A stretch of DNA of 64,000 bases from Methylobacter sp. (GTDB lineage Bacteria > Pseudomonadota > Gammaproteobacteria > Methylococcales > Methylomonadaceae), in assembly GCA_030653175.1 (NCBI GenBank), contig JAURZV010000073.1:17033-81032 (forward strand), in the 5' to 3' direction. Both the position numbers and the translations under genes were made by a program. The notes under the pieces were generated by a model that had not been told where the DNA came from, ran no database searches, and saw only the letters and a list, made by a program, of their open reading frames with translations. The first letter of the stretch is position 1. Each line of letters starts with the position of its first letter. Shown here one piece after another: positions 1 through 7,120 of this stretch.

Positions 1-311
1 ATTGCTGCGCCAATGCCGACAAAGCCATAGGCGAGCAGCGGATGCAAACCCAGTAACATGGTAGCGCAACCGACTATCTTGATGCTGTTGCTAATGAACA
101 TGACCTGTCCTTTCGGCAGCGCATCGGAAAATGCGCCAACAAAGGGGGCGAGCACGATAAAGGAGAACACGAAAAATTGCTGTAATACAGGAGTTTGCCA
201 GGAAGGAGCGTCCAGGCTTTTGAGCAGCGCGATAGCAGCGAAAAGAAGTGCGTTATCCCCCAGTGATGAAAAGAACTGTGCTGCAAGAATGGTGGTAAAA
301 CCGCGATTCAT
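1..311 (-). CDS. lplT: Lysophospholipid transporter LplT, 5' part (runs off window)
   Basis: The reverse strand encodes an MFS-type inner-membrane protein from the ATG at 309-311 to the window edge, about 103 codons of a family that is usually near 400 residues. The N-terminus reads MNRGFTTILAAQFFSSLGDN, followed by hydrophobic helices and an LAPFVGAFSD...PKGQVMFISN segment, which is the first-loop signature of LplT. LplT flips lysophospholipids across the inner membrane for re-acylation. The ORF track missed it because the gene is cut by the window start; the listed plus-strand ORF at 58-363 is its shadow. The call rests on N-terminal similarity only. Confidence 0.8.
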   Translation of the reverse strand, partial: MNRGFTTILAAQFFSSLGDNALLFAAIALLKSLDAPSWQTPVLQQFFVFSFIVLAPFVGAFSDALPKGQVMFISNSIKIVGCATMLLGLHPLLAYGFVGIGAA

Positions 312-443
312 AGAATTATTTGCCCTGTGCGACTCTGTGGAAACCGGAATCGGTGCACTGTAAATGGTTAAAAGGTTTATTTAGGTTATCGGCTGCAAGC
401 TTAAATCGAGGCAAGCGAAAGGTTTAACCGTTAAGCCATCTAT

Positions 444-1232
444 CTATTCAATGTTGACTTCCAGGGTCTCATTATGGGCGATAGTCGACTCAATCTTGTG
501 CCACCTTACGAGTTCCAACGTTCCATTGAAGTGCTCCACTATTGCTGTGCAACTTTCCACGAAATCCCCCGTATTGATATATAAAAATCCGTCTATCTCC
601 TTAATTTCAGCGTGGTGTATATGCCCGCAAATAACGCCATCAAGACCTTGGTCTTTAAGGGTGCTGACGATACTTTCTTCATAATCGGAAATAAACTGAA
701 CCACATTCTTGACTTTGAATTTGACAAAGGCGGCAAGGGAGAAGTTCGACTGCATGCCAAACCAACGCCTGATCATTCGTAGCAAGCGATTAACCTCAAT
801 CAAAAAATCATATCCATCGCTGCCTAGCTTGGCAAGCCACTTGTGGCATTTGGCAATGGTGTCGTATTCGTCGCCATGGACAACCAGAAATTGCTTCCCG
901 GCGGATGTGACATGCACATCTGAATTTTTAACGATGATGTCGCCAAAGACGTAATTGTCGTAGTGCCTGATGTTTTCGTCATGGTTGCCCGGTATATAGA
1001 TGACCTGAGTGCCATGTCTGGCCTTGCGCAGGACTTTTTGAATCACCGTATTATGATCTCTGGGCCAATACATTTTCTTGGAAAGCGCCCAAAAATCGAT
1101 AATGTCGCCCACCAGGTAAAGTTTTTCACTCTCATTGTATTTTAGAAAATCGAGTAAAAGGTCGGCTCGGCATTGGGTGGAACCAAGGTGCAAATCGGAA
1201 ATCCAGATGGTTCGATAGGTGATGGTATTCAT
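444..1232 (-). CDS. LpxH-like calcineurin-family metallophosphoesterase
   Basis: A 262-residue protein with the complete metallophosphoesterase motif series: SDLHLG near the N-terminus, GDIIDFW, GNHDE, HGDEYD and GHIHHA. Motif spacing fits the UDP-2,3-diacylglucosamine diphosphatase-like group (COG2908), which in its best known members removes UMP from a lipid A precursor at the membrane. This member belongs to the longer LpxH-like branch, so the substrate is not certain. I place the start at the ATG at 1230-1232; the track start at 1238 is a TTG two codons upstream. It lies 130 bp from divergently placed lplT, another envelope-lipid gene. Confidence 0.8.
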   Translation of the reverse strand: MNTITYRTIWISDLHLGSTQCRADLLLDFLKYNESEKLYLVGDIIDFWALSKKMYWPRDHNTVIQKVLRKARHGTQVIYIPGNHDENIRHYDNYVFGDIIVKNSDVHVTSAGKQFLVVHGDEYDTIAKCHKWLAKLGSDGYDFLIEVNRLLRMIRRWFGMQSNFSLAAFVKFKVKNVVQFISDYEESIVSTLKDQGLDGVICGHIHHAEIKEIDGFLYINTGDFVESCTAIVEHFNGTLELVRWHKIESTIAHNETLEVNIE

Positions 1233-2190
1233 AATCAAACTTTTAATAGGGTATTACCAGCAAGATGGGTTATGTCGATGATCGTTTAACCGGTATTTGT
1301 TGAGTTTTCGCGGCTTGCCAAAGAAATTGAATTGTTTTTGCAGGGTCATGATCATCGGTAATTCATCCCAAAAGGCGGTGAGGGTTAGGGAACAACATTC
1401 GCCGCACAGGAAAAGGGCACCCAGGAAAAGTCTACATTATTTGAATGTTAACAAACGCAGATGAAAGTTATGTTACAAGTCGGCAAAATGACTGTCTTGA
1501 GCTGTTGGCATAAAGTTCAAGGTTCGGTTGAGTCATTCAGGAACCGGTTCGCGCTGATGTATAAAGGAATTTTTGACTCGCCGGTGTGAAATAAGGCGCT
1601 CGATACCAAAAGCATGCAATTTCCGGTAGACGTTATTTTGGGTGTGTAATAGCACCTTTCTGATATTTATCGTTTTTAGAACCCATTTTAATTAAATTAC
1701 CCGCAGAACAAACAGGGAAGATTAACCCGTATTTATATAGCTTTCAGCGTTTTATTTACAAATTTTTTATTAAAAAACAATGTGATGATGGTTTTTACGG
1801 TCAAATTCGAGGCTGAAATAAATCAGACAAAGCAGAACTAACACGCTCGGCAGTTGTTGCGGTTATTGTCGGCACTCTGTCGATATTTAAACAATAATTT
1901 CTTGCTGAATAGCGACCGATTATTCTGTTGCTTTTACACAAAAAGCATACAAAGCTGTCAAATTCATCTGTTTGTTTAACTGCATGCGCTGCCAATAGTA
2001 AGCACCTTCTTGGCGGCTAAGGTCGATACTGAATGGGCTGTTGCGGACTAACAACGGGTAGGCGGGACACGAGGCAAGGCACTGAAATACTTAACTTCCT
2101 TTTACTTAATTAATAATTAAATCACTTGTTTTGCTTATTTAACGGGAGGATTATTCGCGCTCAAATTAAACAAATATCGGGTAACTAATT
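1233..2190. other. Long AT-rich intergenic region without a convincing gene
   Basis: This stretch of nearly 1 kb is AT-rich in its middle and right part. The only ORF listed, 64 codons on the minus strand at 1801-1995, has no recognisable domain, no clear ribosome-binding site and no supporting neighbour, so it is not called. No tRNA, terminator or operator was recognised. Confidence 0.5.
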
Positions 2191-2331
2191 ATGAAAATTA
2201 TCACAGGAATAGTTTTACTAGCCTCTCTTTTTGCAATAGCCGGAACTGCTTTTTTCCAGCTTTTTGTTTTACTGACAAATAATCTATTTTTTCAGCAAGA
2301 TTATAATCGGCATATCTCACGGCAAGGTTAA
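2191..2331 (+). CDS. Possible 46-residue membrane peptide or gene fragment
   Basis: An ATG at 2191 opens a 46-codon frame starting MKIITGIVLLASLFAIAGTA and continuing as a hydrophobic stretch ending LTNNLFFQQ, then a short charged tail. One or two membrane helices are likely if it is expressed. The helix pattern is reminiscent of the first helix of ClC-type channels, so it could be a 5' fragment of such a gene, but I cannot support this further. No strong ribosome-binding site precedes it. Confidence 0.25.
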   Translation: MKIITGIVLLASLFAIAGTAFFQLFVLLTNNLFFQQDYNRHISRQG

Positions 2332-2377
2332 GTTCATGGCGAGAAGTTCGTTTGCATTCTTTAATGTGGGTAATGAG

Positions 2378-2402
2378 TTGGTCATCAAGTATTGATGACC
2401 AA
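2378..2402. terminator. Perfect hairpin downstream of the transglutaminase gene
   Basis: An 11-bp perfect inverted repeat, TTGGTCATCAA / TTGATGACCAA, encloses a 3-nt loop. It lies about 50 bp past the stop of the minus-strand transglutaminase gene (2454-3248). No U-run follows, so it may be a transcript-stabilising hairpin or an operator rather than an intrinsic terminator. Confidence 0.35.
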
Positions 2403-2453
2403 CGAACCTCACGGGGATTACTCGGTAATTACAATACGAAGCTCTATTGCCGA

Positions 2454-3248
2454 TTACAGGGACTTGTTCAGCAAATTGACCTGAACATCCATGCTGTTCA
2501 AAACACAACCCAAGCCGAATTGATGAAATATCGAAACATCGGCAGCATCGCGCCCAAAAGCAATAATCACCCTGCCGCCGCGTAAATCGCTCTGGGTAGG
2601 ATCGAAAGTATACCATCGACCGCCGATATAGGCCTCAAACCAGGCATGCAGGTCCATCGGTTCAAGCTGATACAAATAACCCACTACCAGCCGTGCAGGT
2701 ATGCTGATACTACGGCATAATGTAATGGCCAGTTGTGCAAGGTCTCTGCATACGCCATAGCCACGGTTATGAACCTCAATCGCCGATAGCGGAGAATCGC
2801 TGGAACCGGGAATGTACTTTATGGAACGACGAACCCAATCAGTAATTTTGCCGACCTGATCGTAACCCGGCAGTACATCGCTTACTACTTCTCTGGCAAG
2901 ATCGCCAAACCTGTCCGATTCGCAATAACGGCTGGGTAACAGATAAGGCAGAATTTGGTGAGGAAGATTCTGTATTTCAACAAAATAAGCACCCGGTGCA
3001 CTATCAATATTTTCAGTAGTGATGACCTCGGCAGAGGTGTGAATAATAAATTCTCCGGGAGGAGCAACCAGACGTTGACGAAAATTGCCATAGCTGTCTT
3101 TGCTCGCAGTTATCTGTACATCAGGCTCAACGATATAGCTGGATCTTGTAATCTTTTGCTGTGCACCGCTCAATGGGCGCAGCATTAAAATCAAGGCTGT
3201 TGGGGCGTCTACCTGGAAACGAAGATCGCAACTAACTCTCAACTTCAT
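2454..3248 (-). CDS. Transglutaminase-like cysteine protease/ligase family protein
   Basis: A 264-residue protein with the transglutaminase-like catalytic triad: Cys in YGVCRDLAQ, His in LHAWFEAY and Asp in YTFDPTQ. The N-terminal 100 residues form the beta-rich Bact_transglu_N-like region. The start is the ATG at 3246-3248 (MKLRVSCDLRFQ); the track start 28 codons further up runs through the truncated ATPase locus. Bacterial members of COG1305 cleave or form isopeptide or amide bonds and recur in Anbu clusters such as the one starting at 5.3 kb. It is separated from that cluster by glk, so functional linkage is an inference. Confidence 0.8.
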   Translation of the reverse strand: MKLRVSCDLRFQVDAPTALILMLRPLSGAQQKITRSSYIVEPDVQITASKDSYGNFRQRLVAPPGEFIIHTSAEVITTENIDSAPGAYFVEIQNLPHQILPYLLPSRYCESDRFGDLAREVVSDVLPGYDQVGKITDWVRRSIKYIPGSSDSPLSAIEVHNRGYGVCRDLAQLAITLCRSISIPARLVVGYLYQLEPMDLHAWFEAYIGGRWYTFDPTQSDLRGGRVIIAFGRDAADVSIFHQFGLGCVLNSMDVQVNLLNKSL

Positions 3249-3261
3249 ACTGATTTTACTC

Positions 3262-3420
3262 TTAAAAAATAACTGCTGATTGCTGCTGTGAGCGATGACG
3301 ATCCGTGTCAAAACCGATAAACGGTATTTCATTGTCTATCATGTATTGAGCCAGAACACGTGCTACAACAGATTTGCCAACGCCGCCTTTTTCGCCGCCG
3401 ATAAAATGAATAGCGCTCAT
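3262..3420 (-). pseudogene. Truncated ParA/MinD-type ATPase (Walker A only)
   Basis: A 52-codon reading frame starts at the ATG at 3418-3420 (MSAIHFIGGEKGGVGKSVVA) and contains the deviant Walker A box KGGVGKS typical of ParA/MinD/SIMIBI ATPases. It continues into FIGFDTDR and then runs out of frame to a stop at 3262; family proteins are 200 residues or longer. Its 3' end abuts the transglutaminase start. The piece is a 5' gene remnant, absent from the ORF track, whose original partner is unknown. Confidence 0.7.
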
Positions 3421-3772
3421 TGTTTCTCCATTAAGTTAAAGTTTCAGGTTCATGGTTTTATTTTTTATTGAAATCCGGGTTATTTATTCAAGCCGTAACC
3501 GAGCTATATCAATTTAACAATGCTCATTCAGTCATTAGAAAGCAATAATCAAACCAATAGTCTTTTATTCATAGCCGACACCGGCACATGCAGCGCAGTA
3601 CCGTATGACTGTTCGGAGAAATGTATTGTTGCGAATCGATCAACAATATTTTTGGGCATTTTTAGTGCAAGAAACAGGTTTTTATCTCAAATTGGTGCAA
3701 ATCATTGCAAAGATAGATAGGCGGTCATGTTAACTATTCAGGCTCTATCGTTTTACAGCAATTTCAATTTAA
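3421..3772. other. Intergenic region, no supported gene
   Basis: The 66-codon plus-strand ORF at 3520-3720 has no recognisable domain and I do not call it. The end of the region carries a short interspersed motif (TTTCAA-TTAAA--GGTTACT-ACCATTAA, about 3762-3791) that recurs at about 15049-15076. Confidence 0.4.
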
Positions 3773-4111
3773 ATTTGGTTACTTACCATTAAGTCGCAAT
3801 CAACGGCAGGCGAGCAAAGTTTCAAGTTACACGTCAATCATTTGCTTAACAAAATTCAAGCCCCGGTTTATAGACAATTAACAGTAGAAGCTCTTAAAGC
3901 AATCGCATCTATTTTTCGTGAAAACGTATCGTTACATATTGACGATACGTTGTTGACGGATATTATTATTGGTCATGCGGTAAGAATTATCCGGTTACAA
4001 TCTCATCCTGAAAGCAAAGAAAATTACGAAGAGTGTGTGTCGCTGGCATGGCAGGATTTTTATCGATTACCCCGCCGCATAAAGTTGCCAATGGCATCCT
4101 CAATGCTTTAA
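3773..4111 (+). pseudogene. Probable 3' remnant of a glycoside hydrolase family 15-like gene
   Basis: The frame is open from 3773 without a good start codon (the track uses a TTG at 3842) and ends at TAA 4109-4111. The peptide YRQLTVEALKAIASIFRE...IIIGHAVRIIRL...WQDFYRLP looks like the C-terminal helical tail of bacterial GH15 (glucoamylase or phosphorylase-kinase-like) proteins, recalled from family knowledge rather than aligned. Only about 90 of the usual 400+ residues remain. Its position directly upstream of glucokinase fits glycogen or oligosaccharide use. Alternatively it is a small independent protein. Confidence 0.4.
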
Positions 4112-4145
4112 TACATCTGCTTAACAATAACGAGAGGGGGGCATT

Positions 4146-5120
4146 ATGATCCTGGCCGGAGATATAGGCGGAACAAAAACGGTATTATCTATTTTGACCA
4201 AAGACGCCAACGGCTCACTGACATGCGTGCAGGAACAAACTTACTCAAGCCGGCAATTTCCGGAATTTGACGACATTCTGACCGCCTTTTTACCCGCTGA
4301 CGTTAATATCAGGTCGGCGTGTTTCGGTGTTGCAGGCCCGGTCGTCAATCAACGTTGCCAAACTACTAATTTGCCGTGGTTACTGGATGCAACAGCGCTG
4401 AAAATAAAACTGGGCACGGCTAAAGTAAAGCTTCTGAATGATCTGGAAGCCATGGCGCTGGGCATGTTGTATCTGCCCGAACACGATCTGGTAGAACTAA
4501 ACCCTAATGCAGAAACCCAGGCGGGCAATATCGCAGTCATAGCGGCTGGAACAGGCTTGGGCGAAGCCATTCTCTATTGGGACGGCAACAAACACTATCC
4601 TATGGCTACCGAAGGCGGTCACAGTGACTTTGCCGCTCAAAATGCCCGGCAGGATCTGTTGCTGGCGTATCTTAGAAAAATTTACCCCGATCATGTCAGT
4701 TGCGAGCGCATCCTGTCGGGTATCGGTTTCAGTCATCTGTATGATTTTCTCTGTGAGCAGCAATTTGCGCCGCCTTGCCCTGATGTTCCCGATAACAATA
4801 GCGATATAGACAGGAATGCCGTCATTTCCGGGCTGGGGGTTTCCGGTGAAGATCCTTTATGTGCAGAGGCAGTCAGGCTTTTTGTTGAACTTTATGGGGC
4901 TGAAACAGGCAACCTGGCATTAAAGTCGCTTGCCGTGGGCGGGGTATTTATCGGCGGCGGTATAGCTCCAAAAATATTACCTGCGATGCAGGACGGTAAC
5001 TTTATTCAGGCATTTAAAGCTAAAGGCCGTTTTCTCCCCTTGCTCGATAAGATCCCGGTGAAATTGTCATTAAACCCGCGCACACCTTTAATTGGCGCGA
5101 TTAACTATTTTGATCTATGA
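4146..5120 (+). CDS. glk: Glucokinase
   Basis: A 324-residue cytoplasmic Glk-type hexokinase, which phosphorylates glucose with ATP. Diagnostic segments are the phosphate-binding AGDIGGTKT at the N-terminus, LLNDLEA, the GTGLGEA adenosine/phosphate loop and the EGGHSDFA sugar-binding motif. The length matches the COG0837 family. The start ATG at 4146 is preceded by a purine-rich GAGAGGGGGGC. It stands alone, 34 bp after the presumed GH15 remnant, suggesting a former glucan-degradation pair. Confidence 0.93.
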   Translation: MILAGDIGGTKTVLSILTKDANGSLTCVQEQTYSSRQFPEFDDILTAFLPADVNIRSACFGVAGPVVNQRCQTTNLPWLLDATALKIKLGTAKVKLLNDLEAMALGMLYLPEHDLVELNPNAETQAGNIAVIAAGTGLGEAILYWDGNKHYPMATEGGHSDFAAQNARQDLLLAYLRKIYPDHVSCERILSGIGFSHLYDFLCEQQFAPPCPDVPDNNSDIDRNAVISGLGVSGEDPLCAEAVRLFVELYGAETGNLALKSLAVGGVFIGGGIAPKILPAMQDGNFIQAFKAKGRFLPLLDKIPVKLSLNPRTPLIGAINYFDL

Positions 5121-5152
5121 GGATTGTTAATCCCGGCAGCGCAGATTAATCT

Positions 5153-5287
5153 TGAAAGCGACCAAAGCAAGCTTTGGACTCCAGGAAATTTCGATATCGG
5201 AGTTCAAAGCTGGCTTTGAACCTTAAGATTCTAAACAGTACGTTTTGTGATGCGCCGGAGCGGGCGTCAGTCAGGGTGAGTAGTTAC
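5153..5287. repeat. Interspersed repeat, copy A of the 25.6-kb MITE-like family
   Basis: About 130 bp share a stepwise match with 25612-25746: CCAAAGC-AGCTTTGGACTC, then GGAGTTCAAAGCT-GCTTTGAA, then TAAACAG-ACGTTTT-TG, then a GGGCGTC---AGGGTGAG-AGTTAC end. The right end TGAGTAGTTAC differs by one base from the terminal repeat of copy B. No matching left end is visible, so this copy is probably truncated. It lies between glk and the Anbu gene, which are convergent. Confidence 0.75.
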
Positions 5288-5311
5288 AAAAAACTACCCG
5301 CTATGCTGAAT

Positions 5312-6067
5312 CTACAAATCAACCCGCATGGCTCTCACGGTCTTTATATTAAGGCCGGGCAGAGTGGCTATCGCTTCCCGAAGCTTGTTTTCCCAGCTGC
5401 GTCTGAGTTGCAACAAATAATCATCATCGTCATCAAAGCAATAGTATTCATCAAAGCTAAAACTGTTTTTGCGATAAATGAGCATTTCTACCGGCGGCCC
5501 GACACTGGCGTTACTGCGGATGGTCGAGTCCATCGACACCAGGCAGCAGCGCGCCGCTTCGTCGATTGATGTGTTCAATTTAAGAAAACGGTCCAGTATC
5601 GGCTTGCCGTATTTACTCTCGCCAATTTGTAAAAATGGGGTATTGGTTGAACTGGTTATGCTATTGCCTTCTGCATAAACCATATAGGCACCGTGCGGCT
5701 CATCACCGATTTGACCGGCTAAAATAAAACTGGCCGATGGATTAAATGCCGATTGCCCTTCGGAATTGATATGTTGTTTTTGTTTTTCGATACTGACATG
5801 GCCCAGATAGGCCGCCGCCTCGGACAAGCATTCCACATTATTGAGATTGACGCCGGCATTCTTGATTTTATCGCGGTGCAGCTGCTCCAAAACCGCTTGA
5901 GTGGTAGCAAGATTACCGGCGCACATTAAAACAATCTTGCGGTCATCGTTGGTTTTAAATGCATGCATTTTGCCGTAAGTACTGACATTATCAATACCGG
6001 CATTGGTTCTTGAGTCGGAAACCAGAATAAGTCCTTCATCTATAGAAGCTGCAATGCAATAAGTCAT
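5312..6067 (-). CDS. Anbu, proteasome-type N-terminal nucleophile hydrolase
   Basis: A 251-residue protein opening MTYCIAASIDEGLILVSDSR, the Ntn-hydrolase fold start of the Anbu (bacterial proteasome homologue, COG3484) family, followed by TNAGIDNVSTYGKM. The conserved Thr after the initiator Met is the expected nucleophile after Met removal. Anbu assembles into large rings and is characteristically encoded with transglutaminase-like, circularly permuted ATP-grasp and alpha-E proteins, exactly as seen in the next 12 kb. An acidic run FDDDDDY lies near the C-terminus. Its substrate is unknown in this organism. Confidence 0.9.
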   Translation of the reverse strand: MTYCIAASIDEGLILVSDSRTNAGIDNVSTYGKMHAFKTNDDRKIVLMCAGNLATTQAVLEQLHRDKIKNAGVNLNNVECLSEAAAYLGHVSIEKQKQHINSEGQSAFNPSASFILAGQIGDEPHGAYMVYAEGNSITSSTNTPFLQIGESKYGKPILDRFLKLNTSIDEAARCCLVSMDSTIRSNASVGPPVEMLIYRKNSFSFDEYYCFDDDDDYLLQLRRSWENKLREAIATLPGLNIKTVRAMRVDL

Positions 6068-6187
6068 AAAAACGTTCGGATGTTGTGTTTAAAGATACTT
6101 TCAGGCCATTATCCAACAAAGCAACGCCAACGTCCATGCTGCTCAAAACATGCCCGGCCCCTAGATATGGTCGACAGAGACCTTATG

Positions 6188-7120
6188 TTATTCCAATCTA
6201 AGCACATCCACCGACACCGACAAGGTATGCCGGCCTCCACCAAAGGCAATGCCTTTTAGCGGAGTGACATCGGTGTAGTCCCGCCCCCACGCCAAGGTGA
6301 TATGTTGATCGAACGGCACAGCATTATTGGTAGGATCAAACTCCAGCCAACCGGTACCCGGCACATACACGGCAAACCAGGCATGTGACGCATCCGCCCC
6401 GACCAAGCGCTGCTTGCCCGGCATAGGCTGTGTTTCCACATATCCGCTGACGTAACGCGCGGCAATACCCAAGGAACGCAAGCAACCGATCGCCAGGTGG
6501 GCAAAATCCTGACATACGCCGCGGCGAAATTGAAGCACGTCGGATAACGGCGTGGCAATCGTGGTACTGCTTGGGTCATAAGTAAAGTCGACATGGATTC
6601 GCTGCATCAAATCCGTCACTACTTGCACCAGCGGCCGATTGGGCAAAAATGAGCTTTGTGCGTAATTAGCCAGTTCGGCGCTGGTAATGACCATCGGTGA
6701 GTCCAGCAGAAACAGCTTGGCATCCAGTAGCTCATCATAGTGATTTTGCTGCTGATACTGGCTTTGCGACTGCGACTGCATTTGCGATTGTCCGGGGCCT
6801 CCTTGTAGCTGGTCGCGCACTTGCTCCCAGGTTATTAAATTAACCAAATCGTCACGACTTTGCCGGGGAAATATCGTGACTTCACTGACAGCAGTGACCA
6901 CCAGGCGTTGATGCGCTTGTTGTATGGCGAAATAAGCGACGCGGTTACCGAAAAAATCCCTGCGTTCGTGAAAATCGTTAGGCTCGGGGCTAATGTCAAA
7001 GCGGCTGCTTTGACATTGCTGACGCCAGAAATCGCGGGGCTGCAATCGCGCTTCGTTCTGGCACAGGCCGACCAACTGGCTGTATTTGTAAAGAGTGCTG
7101 TGGGTAATGCGGTATTTCAC
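6188..7120 (-). CDS. Transglutaminase-like protein of the Anbu cluster
   Basis: A 310-residue protein with an N-terminal Bact_transglu_N beta domain (MKYRITHSTLYKYSQ) and a catalytic core with Cys in RRGVCQDFAH, His in ASHAWFAVY and Asp in LEFDPTNN. The start is GTG at 7118-7120, overlapping the stop of the upstream ATP-grasp/alpha-E fusion gene by 4 nt (GTGA), so translation is coupled. Residues about 109-125 form a Gln/Ser-rich low-complexity insertion (SQMQSQSQSQYQQQN) not typical of the family. It probably cleaves or forms peptide/isopeptide bonds on the same substrate as the ATP-grasp partner and Anbu. Confidence 0.88.
   Translation of the reverse strand: MKYRITHSTLYKYSQLVGLCQNEARLQPRDFWRQQCQSSRFDISPEPNDFHERRDFFGNRVAYFAIQQAHQRLVVTAVSEVTIFPRQSRDDLVNLITWEQVRDQLQGGPGQSQMQSQSQSQYQQQNHYDELLDAKLFLLDSPMVITSAELANYAQSSFLPNRPLVQVVTDLMQRIHVDFTYDPSSTTIATPLSDVLQFRRGVCQDFAHLAIGCLRSLGIAARYVSGYVETQPMPGKQRLVGADASHAWFAVYVPGTGWLEFDPTNNAVPFDQHITLAWGRDYTDVTPLKGIAFGGGRHTLSVSVDVLRLE

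Noticed and set aside
1801-1995. 64-codon minus-strand ORF in the first long gap
   Set aside because: No ribosome-binding site, domain or conserved context recognised.
3520-3720. 66-codon plus-strand ORF
   Set aside because: Protein composition gives no signal peptide or domain, and no gene-like context.
5174-5569. 131-codon plus-strand ORF
   Set aside because: Covers the MITE-like repeat and the antisense strand of the Anbu gene.
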